A stretch of 64,000 nucleotides of DNA from Alentia gelatinosa (GCA_950022655.1 OX465580.1:4821122-4885121), one strand, 5' to 3'. Shown: positions 1 through 10,190, counted from the first letter of the stretch. Notes: generated by a model not told the origin, from the letters alone. Numbers and translations are program-made.

Positions 1-305
1 GGTAGGTATAGGGTACAGAGACTGAGACCAGTCTAGGGAGGTGTGTGGTAGGTGGAGGGGTAGGTATAGGACTCAGTGACTGAGGCCAGTCTAGGGAGGT
101 GTGTGGTAGGTGGAGGGGTAGGTATAGGACTCGGTGACTGAGGCCAGTCTAGGGAGGTGTGGGGTAGGTATAGGACACAGAGACTGAGGCCAGTCTAGGG
201 AGGTGTGGGGTAGGTGGAGGGGTAGGTATAGGACACAGAGACTGAGACCAGTCTATGAAGGTGTGGGGTAGGTGGAGGGGTAGGTATAGGACACAGAGAC
301 CCACC
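1..305. repeat. Minisatellite, about 58-60 bp unit
   Basis: About five imperfect units, each with GACTGAGGCCAGTCTAGGGA followed by a GTGTGGTAGGTGGAGG-like stretch and GGTATAGGA. The array is cut by the window edge. The core GACTG-x-GGCCAGTC resembles the GACTGGAGCCAGTC core of the dispersed repeat at 6,162 and 17,825, so the array may have arisen from it. Open frames across it are periodic and not coding. Confidence 0.9.
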
Positions 306-978
306 ATGCTTGTACATGCTACAAAACTCAATGGGAATTGATGTTATTTACAGAAATCGGCCTGGGGCCTCGATCCATAAATTAACAACAATACACCATC
401 TCGTTCTGTAACATGTAAAACATGGTCAGGTCGTTCTACATAAGTACTCTTAGTCTTATTAAAATACTATTTCAACCTGTTACTTTACAAGTTCCATCGG
501 AGACTCAGACTCTGGGGAGTGAGGAAGGCATTTCGTTCTCGTTGTCAGTCAGGTCTTGGTGAATAGACCTGGGTATTTATGTGCATCTGGGTTCCCCTGT
601 AAGGAGCCGGGGGGAGGTTAAAACGCCCGGACAACTCGACGGAGGAGAGTCAAAGGGCTGCGTCTACTTCAGAGTAGCATGCGCGTCCGTGTAGCGTCTC
701 TACGGCGTCTCTCCGGCGTTCACCGCGCGTCCGTACTGTCGAGGTTAGAGACACAAGGTGAGAGCCCGGCAGTGGATGTGTAGGGGAGGGGGGGGGGGGG
801 GGTGACACCTGTGGTTAAGGCCATGTTGCCCCACAAGGGCCGGTCGCCAGGGCAACGGGACTGGGTGACATGTGTCAACAAAGGCAAGTCTGTGTCGCCA
901 CTATCCCCCCCCCCCCCCCCCCCCCGCCGCCTCCCGCCAAACTCCCACACCATCTGCGTGTATCTAACACGGACTGAG
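306..978. other. Intergenic DNA, no gene recognised
   Basis: Unique-looking sequence with a G homopolymer at about 786-802 and a C homopolymer at about 904-925. The stretch 600-760 is CpG-rich, but I found no convincing exon or promoter. The frames crossing the homopolymers are proline or glycine artefacts. Confidence 0.6.
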
Positions 979-1415
979 GAGGCTTTATTCTACGGCTACG
1001 GCCACTCTCCTAGCAGAGATCTGATACATGCTTTATTCCACAGCTACGGCCACTCTCCTAGCAGAGATCTGATACATGCTTTATTCCACAGCTACGGCCA
1101 CTCTCCTGGCAGAGATCTGATACATGCTTTATTCCACAGCTACAGCCACTCTCCTAGCAGAGATTTAACACGATGCTTTATTCTACAGCTACGGCTACTC
1201 TCCTAGCAGAGATCTGACACGGACTGACAAGGCTTTATTCTACAGATACATCCACTCTCCTAGCAGGGATTTAACATGATGCTTTATTCCACAGCTACAT
1301 CCATTCTCCTAGCAGAGATCTGACACAATGCTTTAATCCACAGCTACATCCACTCTCCTAGCAGAGATCTGATACATGCTTTATTCTACAGCTACATCAA
1401 CTCTCCTAACAGAGA
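979..1415. repeat. 48-bp minisatellite
   Basis: About nine units, each containing CTTTATTCYACAGCTAC, CACTCTCCTAGCAGAGAT and CTGATACATG. GCTTTA recurs at 982, 1030 and 1078, which fixes the 48-bp period. Later units diverge. Because 48 is divisible by three, a frame stays open through the array and looks coding; it is not. Confidence 0.9.
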
Positions 1416-1656
1416 TCTTTGATTCACACCTGCTCATACCCATACCGTATTTATACCCGTGCCTCACCTAGTGACGTACGGGGTTTGTGGATAATAATAC
1501 GAAAACAGGCTGACTCTCTTAGTACGACAAAGTACTTGGTAAAGTTATTGATCCGTTATATCCCTCAGCCTTAGGCATTGGGATGTATCTTATTGGTAGT
1601 TATACCGTGTATATTTGCCGTACGAGGACAGTCAGTCAGTTTCTGTATAGTACACC

Positions 1657-1845
1657 GTGTGTCATAGACTGGCTCCAGTCCCTGCATACTATTGCTACCT
1701 TCCTTGCTGGGATCCATGGTTCATTGATTCATGGGCCAGTCAGAGAAGGATATATACTATAATGAACTATGTTCTGATTGTCTTTAATCATTTAATGAAT
1801 GTACATAATCAAAGACTTGTACAAGTCTACGTGTGTCAATGTGTA
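1657..1845 (+). repeat. Dispersed repeat with GACTGGCTCCAGTCCCTGCAT
   Basis: Shares the CTGGCTCCAGTCCCTGCAT start, the CTGGGAT-catgg middle and a TTTAATCATTTAATGAATGT tail with 17,825-18,128 and, inverted, with 6,162-6,350. Three copies make it an interspersed family of unknown class. The short frame at 1,657-1,884 is part of the repeat. Confidence 0.75.
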
Positions 1846-1884
1846 CGTACATTCTGTGTCCAGAGACCCGGACTTAGTCCTTAG

Positions 1885-2694
1885 CCCTTTAACTGCAGCA
1901 TGATGCCTCCAGGCATTCCCCTGGCTACTGCAGCATGATGCTTCCAGGCATTCCCCTGGCTACAGCAGCATGATGCCTCCAGGCATTCCCCTGGCTACTG
2001 CAGCATGATGCCTCCAGGCATTCCCCTGGCTACAGCAGCATGATGCCTCCAGGCATTCCCCTGGCTACTGCAGCATGATGCTTCCAGGCATTCCCCTCGC
2101 TACTGCAGCATGATGCCTCCAGGCATTCCCCTGGCTACTGCAGCATGATGCCTCCAGGCATTCCCCTGGCTACAGCAGCATGATGCCTCCAGGCATTCCC
2201 CTGGCTACAGCAGCATGATGCCCCCAGGCATTCCCCTGGCTACAGCAGCATGATGCCTCCAGGCATTCCCCTAACTAAGACAGCATGATGCCTCCAGGTA
2301 TTCCTGTGGCTACGGCAGCATGATGCCTCCAGGCATTCCCTGGCTACCGCAGCATGATGCCTCCAGGCATTCCCCTGGCTACAGCAGCATGACGCCTCCA
2401 GGCATTCCTCCAGGCATCAAAGAGGCATCATTGATACTTATATACAAAATTCAATAAATAAAAAAATAAGTGTTTGAATTGAAAGAAATTTTGACATAGT
2501 AAAAACGCCATATTGACCATGGATTTGGTAAAACAAAATATCTTCAGCTACCAAGGTAAATTACTCAATTCACATGACACATCATGTGACATTGCTATTT
2601 TCCACAAAAAAAAGGTGCCTGCTGTGGTTAGTTTTTGCAGGCAATGCCTGCTGTGTAATGGTAAGTAGGAGGACTGGGTGCTGCAGGGAAAGGG
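1885..2694. mobile_element. Candidate piggyBac-like MITE with internal array
   Basis: The left end reads CCCTTTAACTGCAGCATGAT. The right end, reverse-complemented, reads CCCTTTCCCTGCAGCA. Both are flanked by TTAG (1,881-1,884 and 2,695-2,698), a one-base variant of the TTAA target of piggyBac elements. No transposase frame is present, so it would be non-autonomous. The terminal motif and the internal ATGCC-N4-GGCAT palindromes are shared with elements at 32,017, 37,528 and 55,045. Confidence 0.6.
1892..2412. repeat. 35-bp minisatellite with ATGCC-N4-GGCAT palindrome
   Basis: About fifteen units of GCAGCATGATGCCTCCAGGC followed by ATTCCCCTGGCTAC. Each unit carries the palindromic core ATGCCTCCAGGCAT. 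The array lies directly inside the left end of the CCCTTT element and looks like an expansion of that element's subterminal module. Confidence 0.93.
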
Positions 2695-3165
2695 TTAGAT
2701 TATGCCCTCATTCAGGTAAAAGTAAAATTCACCGTGAGGACTGGATCAATCTGCTCAAACCCATCATGAGCATGATCCCCGTTTAGATCCACCAGTGACC
2801 TGCGATTAGCACGGAGACCTTAGACTGATGTTATTATTATTCTACACAGATCAGCGGGGATTAGTGTAAATCCTGTTACATCTGTAATACACTAATCCCG
2901 GATTAACTCTGTGTGTATCCAGTTACTAGAGAACTCGACCAGAAACGAACTCGATCCGTAGTTCTCAGGAGAACTCGACCCGTTTTGGAGAAATTTATTG
3001 GAGAACTTGACCAGATTCAGATACTTCTGAATAACACATTTTAATATAGAAGTAAAAAAAATATTTTTTTTTTTTTATTTTTTGAATTCTTAATATAGAA
3101 GTAAAGGTCTGACTTGTTAGCTTTTAGACAAATACACCAGTGGATATAGAAAACAAGTCCAGTTA
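2695..3165. other. Intergenic DNA with small hairpin
   Basis: A hairpin at about 2,853-2,910 pairs GGGATTAGTGTA with TACACTAATCCC. At 2,930-3,015 a GAGAACTCGACC motif recurs three times. No gene seen. Confidence 0.5.
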
Positions 3166-3169
3166 TGTT

Positions 3170-3385
3170 TAGGTGTAGGGTTAAGGTTCGGGATAGTGTT
3201 AGGGATAGGGAAAGGGATAGGGATAGGGTTAGGAATAGGGAAAGGGGTAGGATTAAGGTTAGGGACAAGGTTAGGGGTTAGGGGTTAGGGATAAGATTAG
3301 GGATAGGGTTAGGGAAAGGGATAGGGTTAGGGAAAGGGATAGGGTTAGGGAAAGGGATAGGGGGAAAAAGAGTTAGGAATAGGCT
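3170..3385 (+). repeat. Interstitial telomere-like G-rich repeat
   Basis: Degenerate runs of TTAGGG, ATAGGG and AAAGGG, tightest at 3,255-3,365, where ATAGGGTTAGGGAAAGGG repeats. TTAGGG is the usual animal telomere repeat. The G-runs could form quadruplexes. Unique sequence on both sides makes this an internal tract, not a chromosome end. Confidence 0.85.
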
Positions 3386-3399
3386 TCGGGGAAAGGTTT

Positions 3400-4260
3400 T
3401 CTGTTTGTTTCCCTTCCCAGAGAAAACCCTATTTGAAGTCAAGATAAGATCATAGTCTTGTAGAACACCCACATAGGTTAGAAAGTGGGGGTCACTGTGC
3501 TAGCTTTGTTTTTGCTATAGATTTATTAAAATAGATTATATAGTTATTCAGAAAAGTTGTATTTCACATTGCAAACCCCATGTCAATCCCCAAAAGCTTT
3601 TACAGAATAAAGTAAATCTAGTGAACACATTTAAGCAGTATAAACTATAAGCCACCTTCTTTGTTTTGAAGGAATTTGTCACTACATTTCCTACATAAAT
3701 CAAGTACATGTTAATAGACCTATTTTATCACCTGGATTAGGACACACAAGGCACTGTCTGTATTACGTCGAATGTCGTTTCTTCTATGAAGATTGTATCA
3801 GAAAAACTCGTTGTAACGAGAGATACAATAAATATGAATAAAAAAAATTTTTAAATTTCACTCATTTGACATTAGCCTAAGTCACGAGGACCCAGTTTGA
3901 ACTGATGATACTAAGTATTTAAATTTGACCAGGTGGCGCCACTGTGAACTGTTGGATGTACATTTAAGTATTATTGTCCCTACCCGCGTCCACAACGAAA
4001 AGCTTTATTGCGGGCTAAACGACAACCTTCCTGATATATAAACAGGCATGTCATATCATGATCACAGACACTCATCAAAGTCTACAGAGATCTGTCTCCG
4101 GGATCAAGTCAGTAATCTCGCCATTGTGGGAGAGAACCGGGGGGAACGCAACTTTCTGCTGCGTGGGTTGAGAGATTTGTTTTCCGACAAGTTTTATCGC
4201 CGCCCGTTTGGCCCCACATCACCACTCACAGGCCAGAAAACGGCCACACGGGACCCACAC
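3400..4260. other. Intergenic DNA with repeat fragment
   Basis: About 3,915-3,975 holds an inverted fragment of the GGCGCCAC family (ACCAGGTGGCGCCACTGTGA). The plus-strand frame at 4,048-4,317 (89 codons) runs into the next repeat copy and resembles no family I know. No gene is called. Confidence 0.5.
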
Positions 4261-4261
4261 A

Positions 4262-4620
4262 GGGGCTTTAAAGGTGTATACTACAAGTCACAGTGGCGCC
4301 ACCTGGTGATTTTATAAATAATGACAATTATCAGTCAAAACTGGTTTCTTGGGATTCATTCTAATATTAAATGAGTAAATTTTTTTTTGTCCAGTTTATC
4401 CAATGCTGATAAGTAAAATAGGCCAATTTACATTTGCTTCATTTACATAGGAAATGTACTGAGAAATATGGGGATTTTTTTAATTCTTTCAAAAACCAGG
4501 ACAGTGACCTATGCATTTCAAAACTTAAATGGATTGCACTATACATCTACTACATTCTGTGAAACTATGAAAGTTTGAGGGAAATGACATAGGTTTTACA
4601 ATATGAAAAGTAACTTTTTA
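4262..4620 (+). repeat. Interspersed repeat, GGCGCCACCTGGTG family
   Basis: Begins near TTAAAGGTGTATACTACAAG, then CAGTGGCGCCACCTGGTGAT, TCAATTATC-like and CAAAACTGG blocks, and ends with AAATGACATAGGTTTTA. The same order of blocks occurs at 10,243, 20,098 and, inverted, at 32,345 and 56,636. The best-preserved ends read TTAAAGGCATATCC and GGTATGCCTTTAA, suggesting short inverted termini (MITE-like). Class not proven. Confidence 0.8.
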
Positions 4621-5575
4621 GAATCGTGATGAATTCAGGTAGAAATCTCACCCCTACACATTTACCGAGGTGAGAGTTCTTTTACTTTCCACACCACATA
4701 GAGATAGTATGAGAAGAATTGGCCTTTGATATAGCAGTAAATCTACCACTGCTGGGGATGAAGGAGAAAGGTGGCTATACACCACACCACATAGACATGG
4801 TATGAGAAGGACTGGTCTTTGATATAGCAGTTAATCTACCACTGCTGGGGATGAAGGGAAAAGGTGGCTGTACACCACACCACATAGACATGGTATGGGA
4901 AGGACTGGTCTTTGATATAGCAGTAAGTCTACCACTGCTGGGGGTGAAGGAGAAAGGTGGCTGTACACCACACCACATAGACATGGTATGAGAAGGACTG
5001 GCCTTTGATATAGCAGTAAGTCTACCACTGCTGGGGATAAAGGAGAAAGGTGGCTGTACACCACACCACATAGACATGGTATGAGAAGGACTGGTCTTTG
5101 GTATAGCAGTAAATCTACCACTGATGGGGATGAAGGGAAAAGGTGGCTGCACACCAGACCACACAAACATGGTCTGAGAAGGACTGGCCTTTGATATAGC
5201 AGTATATCTACCACTACTGGGGGTGAAGGAGAAAGGTCGCTGTACACCACACCACACAGACATGGTATGAGAAGGACTGGCCTTTGATATAGCAGTAAGT
5301 CTACCACTGCTGGGGATGCAGTATATATGTGGCTGTACACCACTCCACATAGACATGGTATGAGAAGGACTGGCCTTTGAAGGAAAAAGGTGGCTGCACA
5401 CCACACCACATAGACATGGTATGAGAAGGATTGGCCTTTGATATAGCAGTTTATCTACCACTGCTGGGGTTGAAGGAGAAAGGAGGCTGCAGCGGGACTG
5501 AAACCCACAAAGTCCTACAACCTTGGGGTTACAAGTCCAGTGCCTTAACCACTGAGCTAACTCCCCACCCCCTAA
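4620..5575 (-). mobile_element. tRNA-derived SINE with expanded internal minisatellite
   Basis: The tRNA-like head lies at about 5,485-5,572 on the minus strand: A-box TTAGCTCAGTGG, then ACTTGTAACCCC. The conserved SINE body ends near 4,620-4,690. Between them an internal piece of about 90 bp has been tandemly multiplied, so this copy is roughly three times as long as the copy at 26,510. Confidence 0.8.
4690..5480. repeat. About 90-bp minisatellite inside a SINE
   Basis: About eight units of CACCACATAGACATGGTATG, AGAAGGACTGGCCTTTGATA, TAGCAGTAAGTCTACCACTG and a GAAGGAGAAAGGTGGCTG stretch. The same sequence occurs once in the SINE copies at 26,510 and 31,483, which identifies the source. Frames in both orientations stay open across it only through periodicity. 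Confidence 0.92.
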
Positions 5576-5589
5576 TTTCTAAGTCAATT

Positions 5590-6160
5590 AGTAAAAAAAA
5601 AAAAAAAAAAATAATAATAATAATAATAATAAATAAAAAATATAATAATTTCTAAGTCAAATTGTCCGATACGCCTTCAAGCCGTGTGAGAGAACCGCGC
5701 TACACGCTCACAACACGCCGAATAAGGTCAGTGAATGGCACCACTTTCACCAGTCATAACTCCATGACCTGGTCGACTTTAAACGTCCGAGCTGCGGCTC
5801 GGCACAGATAACTCCCGGAGCCGTCTCACAGAGAATTCAATAAAAACCCTCCACCACCTAGACGTGCTCAAGTCTTTCATTAATATCAGGGATGCCAGTT
5901 GGGGTCAGGAATAAAAGTGGAAATATTTTTCATGTTTATTTACTGCCTCAGAGAGACTGAGAAAACATAGAAAACACCTCGGTTTGGCCAATGAATGGGC
6001 TGATAGTCTGTTGGGAAGTTCAACCTACTATTTTATTGGCCGTGAATTAGGCTCAATTTACATTATCTTTGTTTTATACATGAAAAATAACTTCTTAAAC
6101 TGGTAGTGAAAAAATGGATTTCCACGGAAAGGTGGAAAACTGTCATCCCTGCATTATGAA
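5590..6160. other. Low-complexity A/T tract and intergenic DNA
   Basis: An A-run followed by (AAT)n at about 5,594-5,650. The remainder is unique-looking with no gene signal. Confidence 0.6.
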
Positions 6161-6161
6161 C

Positions 6162-6350
6162 ATTCATTAAATAATTGATCGCAATCCGAATAAAGTTCAT
6201 TATAGTATGTATCCTTCTCTGACTGGTCCATGAATCAAAGACTTGCCTACTGTGAACAGAATCTCCTGTTTATGGCCCCAGTATCCCAGCGAGGAGGGTA
6301 ACCGTAGGATGCAGGGACTGGAGCCAGTCTATCCAGGACCTAGTCGCCAG
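6162..6350 (-). repeat. Dispersed repeat, GACTGGAGCCAGTC family, inverted copy
   Basis: Reverse complement of the family at 1,657 and 17,825: AACATTCATTAAAT at the left, and GAGGAGGGTAACCGTAGGAT then GCAGGGACTGGAGCCAGTCT at the right. Confidence 0.75.
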
Positions 6351-6486
6351 TCAATCTATATCTCCACTTAGAACCCAGACTGAAAACATTCAAGCCACAT
6401 CTATGTTGTGGTGCATTGAATATTCCTATATACCTATGGCTGTACACTCTATGCTTACACCACGTTCTGGGGGGTGGAGTAACTTA

Positions 6487-6546
6487 TGGATACTACCCAA
6501 GGTTGCCGTATACTACCCAAGGTTGCCGTATACTACCCAAGGTTGA
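6487..6546. repeat. 20-bp tandem repeat, three copies
   Basis: TACTACCCAAGGTTGCCGTA occurs twice in tandem, preceded and followed by partial units. Confidence 0.85.
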
Positions 6547-6699
6547 CATTTAGACCAATCAGATTGTCTCTTACAAAATTCATATGAAAAGTGCAGTGGG
6601 GAGTAAACATAAAGTGTCAAGTTACTCGATAAGGTTGGATCTGGCTTCAGTTTTGATGGTGGATGAGCAAATAACGCTAATTATCGTTTTTAAACCACA

Positions 6700-6885
6700 T
6701 TTGAAGGTAAATAGGAATAGGGAAACCAAGTACCAGTGAAAGGAAGTCAAAATTACTCGGTAAGGCTTGGAAAAATTACTGCCTGCGGCCAAGGCCTTGG
6801 GCAGTAATTTTTCCAAGCCTTACCTCGTAACTTTGACTTCCTTTCACCGGAACATAGTTTCCCTCTATTCCTGTTTCCACAATGA
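6700..6885. mobile_element. Fold-back MITE
   Basis: Two arms of about 85 nt face each other around a short GC-rich loop near 6,782-6,798. GGCTTGGAAAAATTACTGCC pairs with GGCAGTAATTTTTCCAAGCC, and GTGAAAGGAAGTCAAA pairs with TTTGACTTCCTTTCAC. No coding capacity. The frames at 6,622-6,979 are arm artefacts. Confidence 0.8.
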
Positions 6886-6904
6886 AGAATAACATATATA
6901 TATA

Positions 6905-7060
6905 CATATAAGGGGACACCCCGCTTAAAGGGGCACCCTGCTTAAGGGACCACCCCGCGTAAGGGACCACCCTGCTCAAGGGGACAGTTATTTCAGTACG
7001 GAATGCTTCTTTATCCCGTTTAAGGGGACATTTTGGAGGGACACCTTATCAAATCTGACG
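6905..7060. repeat. Fragments of CCCCGCTTAAGG repeat
   Basis: Five direct variants of GGGACACCCCGCTTAAGG. The same motif marks the CAGTAGAACCCCGC MITE at 7,756 and fragments at 10,750, 11,510, 38,060 and 63,400. Confidence 0.75.
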
Positions 7061-7260
7061 GGACAGTATGGGAACAGCATTCTGAATATATAAAGTGCTT
7101 GTTTATGGTGTGTGTATGTGTGTGTGTGTGAGGCGGGTAGACTAGTATCTAGACAATGAGAGACCAGGCAACAGCCTGCATATGCTCCTGTAGGTATCAG
7201 GTAGATGTCTGTTGGGTGTTTGTATGTCTCTGTGCCATAGTATCACCTGTATTTATATAG

Positions 7261-7400
7261 AACGTCCTGACCATGCTGTACAAGTCACAGAATGAGATGC
7301 TAATTTACCGTTTGTACGGACCGAGGCATTTATGCTGAGTTCCGTAGAAACGGTAAATTAGCATCGAGTTTTGTGACTTGTACAAGCATGGTTGGACGTT
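7261..7400. mobile_element. 140-bp fold-back MITE, AACGTCC termini
   Basis: The left arm AACGTCC-TGACCATGCTGTACAAGTC faces the right arm GACTTGTACAAGCATGGT-TGGACGTT. The arms continue inward through GATGCTAATTTACCGTTT, giving about 52-nt arms around a 35-nt loop. It resembles the MITE at 37,021. Confidence 0.85.
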
Positions 7401-7755
7401 ATATATTTACTATATACCCGAAACTTTAAACGTTATATATTTACTATATACCCGAAACTTTTTAAAAAAATCAATTTCATTTGTCATAGCAACCAAAATT
7501 TTAATAAATGTGTATGGCTAGGTGGTCCGTATAATAGTGTACGGACCAGTGGTCCGTACAGTTGTTTACGTCATATGCCAAAACGGTGTGTATTTACAGT
7601 ATACGGCATGGGTATATACTAAAAAGGTATCATACTACATAGCTTAACCATCGGCAGACTGAAAACCCCACCTTAGAGGACACATTGCTCAGAATGGAGG
7701 GTGCCCCCCTGAAGCGGGGTTTTACTGTATATGTATATATATATATATATATACA

Positions 7756-7932
7756 GTAGAACCCCGCCTAACGGACACCCCGCGTAAGCGGTCACCCCGC
7801 GTTAGCGGACACCTTTGCTCGGAACGGTTCCCTCTATTAGATGTTTATTTTAACCTCGCGTAAGCGGTCACCCCGCGTAAGCGGACACTTTGGTCCGAAA
7901 CGGAGGGTATCCGCTTACGCGGGGTTCTACTG
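7756..7932. mobile_element. MITE with CAGTAGAACCCCGC inverted termini and TA flanks
   Basis: Starts CAGTAGAACCCCGC and ends GCGGGGTTCTACTG, with TA on each side inside a (TA)n stretch. Termini beginning CAGT and a TA target duplication fit non-autonomous pogo/Tc1-mariner-type elements. This assignment is inferred from the ends; no transposase is present. Confidence 0.8.
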
Positions 7933-8074
7933 TATATATATATATGATTACTGATGGGAAATAATAACAATAAGTGAATCAAACTAAATACACTAACTTA
8001 AATATCAGTTTCCTAGAAGGGGAGAAATACTGTAGGTGGGCCTACTGCCAACATACAGGTACGTTTAAATCCTG

Positions 8075-8098
8075 ATGAGGGCACGGTGTGCCGAAACC
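8075..8098 (+). other. Hammerhead-core-like motif (weak)
   Basis: CTGATGAG, a short GGCAC/GTGCC hairpin, then GAAAC follow one another, as in the catalytic core of hammerhead ribozymes. There is one extra G before the stem, and I could not find convincing stems I and III, so activity is not claimed. Confidence 0.2.
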
Positions 8099-8356
8099 GT
8101 TTGTTTTTTATCCTGTTACTGATTCACCAATCATCAATTAAATTAAAACTCTCCACAGTTGCACTTTGTGTTTGTTCCATGGAAAATAACCTGTTTAGTA
8201 CTGGGCTAAGTTTAAAGCACATGTTTAGGAGCAAAACAAGGGACTAGCTTATTTGTAGAGATTTCTCCTGTGAGGGTGACAATAACAACTCATATTCAGT
8301 TATATATTTCATAAAAAAAAAAAAGGTAATAGATGACAAATAGACCGTAGCCAGTA

Positions 8357-8893
8357 TTATCATGAAACGTCATGAGATTTCATATGATTGTTTGAGTTGT
8401 CTTCACAGAATGATACGAAGCGGAGCTAATAAAGCAGCCATGTAAACACTATATGAAATTGAGTGACGTTTAGATTATATCCTACCCTGTCACATGTTTT
8501 TAACTTCATATATCACCAGTGGCATATAAATAGTTTATGGCATAACCGTGGCATACGGTCACACCATGCTAAGTTTATGGCGATTTATATATGAGGGGTG
8601 AGATAATATCATGAAACATCACAAAATTTTATATAATTGTTTAGCATGAGTTGTCTTCGCGGCATGATATCACGAAGCGAAGCTGAGTGATATCTGTAGC
8701 AGAAGACAATGAACGCGATGTAAACAATTATATGAATTTGAGTGACGTTTAGATTTTATCCTACCCTGTCAGTGTCACATGTTTTTTTAACTTCATATAT
8801 CACCAGTGGCATATAAATCTCATATGGCATAACCGTGGCATACGGTCACACCATGCTAAGGCTATGGCGATGTATATATATATGAGGGGTGAG
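8357..8893. repeat. Tandem pair of about 255-280 bp repeat units
   Basis: Unit 1 (8,357-8,608) and unit 2 (8,611-8,893) share TATCATGAAACRTCA, GTGACGTTTAGATT, TATCCTACCCTGTC, CATATATCACCAGTGGCATA, CGTGGCATACGGTCACACCA and GAGGGGTGAGATAA. The TATCCTACCC and TATGGCG blocks also occur in the fold-back elements at 13,736 and 15,354, so these are related MITEs. Confidence 0.75.
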
Positions 8894-9029
8894 ATAAACT
8901 CTATTACTATACACCCATGGCCGAACATGTATGAAATACTGCCCGCTGCTAGGGGTGTAGTATAAATAATGTTCGCGCCCGCTGTGACATGGTTGGGAGG
9001 TGTATAGTAATAAGAAGGTGTATAGTAAT

Positions 9030-9178
9030 AAGAAAACGTAGTGACTGAACCTGTTCGGTGTCCGTTCTTGGTCATTTGCTGACAAAATACGGCCCTCCCA
9101 CCTGCGGTGTCGGGCCGTATTTTCATCATAAAATGACCTCGAACGGCCATCCGTACGGGCTCAGTAACCACGTTTTCT
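9030..9178. mobile_element. Fold-back MITE with AAAATACGGCCC hairpin
   Basis: The outer arms GAAAACGTAGTGACTGA and TCAGTAACCACGTTTTC, and the inner arms AAAATACGGCCC and GGGCCGTATTTT, are inverted. Minus-strand frames here are palindrome artefacts. Confidence 0.7.
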
Positions 9179-9189
9179 CATAGTGTACC

Positions 9190-9840
9190 ACTGTGTGCAT
9201 TGTAGAGACCACGAGGCTAGTATCACAGTGCATGTCAGTGTGTAGTGTGCTTTTCTGGGGCAGACCTCGAGGCCTCCTGCTATCTTTGCTCTATCCAGGG
9301 CACTTCCTGGCACGGTTTGTTTTGCTTGATCGACCCGAGTCTATTCCGCCTCCCGCCGTCACCACAATTCCGGCCAGACCCGGGGTCACTATCGACCTTC
9401 CCCGACGCCAGAGATTCCCAAATCACGCTCGATTCAGACCAGCAAAGTAGTAACAATGCACCTGTGTTTGGGAAGGTGAATATAGGCATATGTGTGGCAG
9501 GAGATGGGGTGGGGGAGGTAGGTGGCTGTCGATGCACAATTTATGTCGGAGGCGGAGGCGGCGGCGGCGGCGGCGGCCGGGCGAACTGCTGCCGTCACAC
9601 AACGTCCCCCGATACCCGAGTCACGACTCGCCGACTGTCAACAAACTCTGCCCAATTTCCAACGAACAAAACCCGCAAAGCCTCCAACCACAGCCATAAA
9701 ACGCACCCACGATGCTTCCCCTGCTAGTCAATATCCACAGAAACACCAAACATAGCCCTGGTTGCCCGATTACATGTGCCTAGAAGCGGACTTGTCAATT
9801 GCCTCTTTGTTCCATCGTCGCCATTTTCAGCAGGTCAACA
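9190..9840. other. GC-rich region, possible 5' flank, no gene proven
   Basis: Higher GC than its surroundings, with a (GGC)n run at about 9,553-9,580. Several overlapping frames of 70-160 codons exist on both strands, but none has recognisable similarity or paired splice sites. It lies downstream of the putative minus-strand first exon and may be its first intron. Confidence 0.4.
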
Positions 9841-9878
9841 TGGGGGGACTGTAATAATAAACAAGAGGCGTCTCTTAC

Positions 9879-10060
9879 CTTCCCTGCAGCTCGCCCGAGT
9901 CGGACGATCCCGACCTTGAACCCGGACATTGGCATTCGGTCTGGCAGTGATTTTCCTCGATGATTGGAGTTTTGTTTGTCGTATATCCTCCGTGTTTTTG
10001 GTGCGAACTCGAGCCGAGCTGCCTGCCCCCAGCTCTCTTCTCGTCTAAATGGCGACTGGC
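9879..10060 (-). CDS. Putative first exon of an unidentified gene
   Basis: The minus strand runs from a GC-rich promoter-like region into a strong donor (AAG|GTAAGAG; last exon base 9,879). An ATG at 9,935 gives MPMSGFKVGIVRLGRAAGK and ends in phase 0, though the exon could equally be untranslated or read in another frame. No downstream exon was found on the minus strand below 9,879. The exon call rests only on donor strength, CpG content and the adjacent CCAAT and GC boxes. The start near 10,060 is a guess. Confidence 0.35.
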
Positions 10061-10190
10061 GCTAAATGCACGTGTGAGTGAAAGACAAAAACAGCAGCCA
10101 ATCAGCGCGCGAGTTGGACCGGAAGTGGCGGCTAAGCCCCGCCCACTGTGGGATATCAGCTGGACTCCATCACAAAGGCATAAAGAACGC
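10060..10190 (-). promoter_or_regulatory. Putative TATA-less promoter
   Basis: On the minus strand, GGGCGGGGC (a GC box, about 10,137-10,145), GATTGG (inverted CCAAT, about 10,099) and CCGGAAGT-type ETS sequence (CACTTCCGG, minus strand) cluster within 60 bp, upstream of a CpG-rich putative first exon. This is the usual composition of animal housekeeping promoters. Confidence 0.4.

Noticed and set aside
1892..2412. Regular 35-bp repeats resembling a CRISPR array
   Set aside because: Units are contiguous, with no unique spacers and no cas genes; the DNA is eukaryotic and the repeats sit inside a MITE.
4775..5461. 228- and 192-codon periodic frames that could pass for a tandem-repeat protein
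   Set aside because: They follow the about 90-bp minisatellite derived from a SINE; no start context, and the unit is non-coding in other SINE copies.
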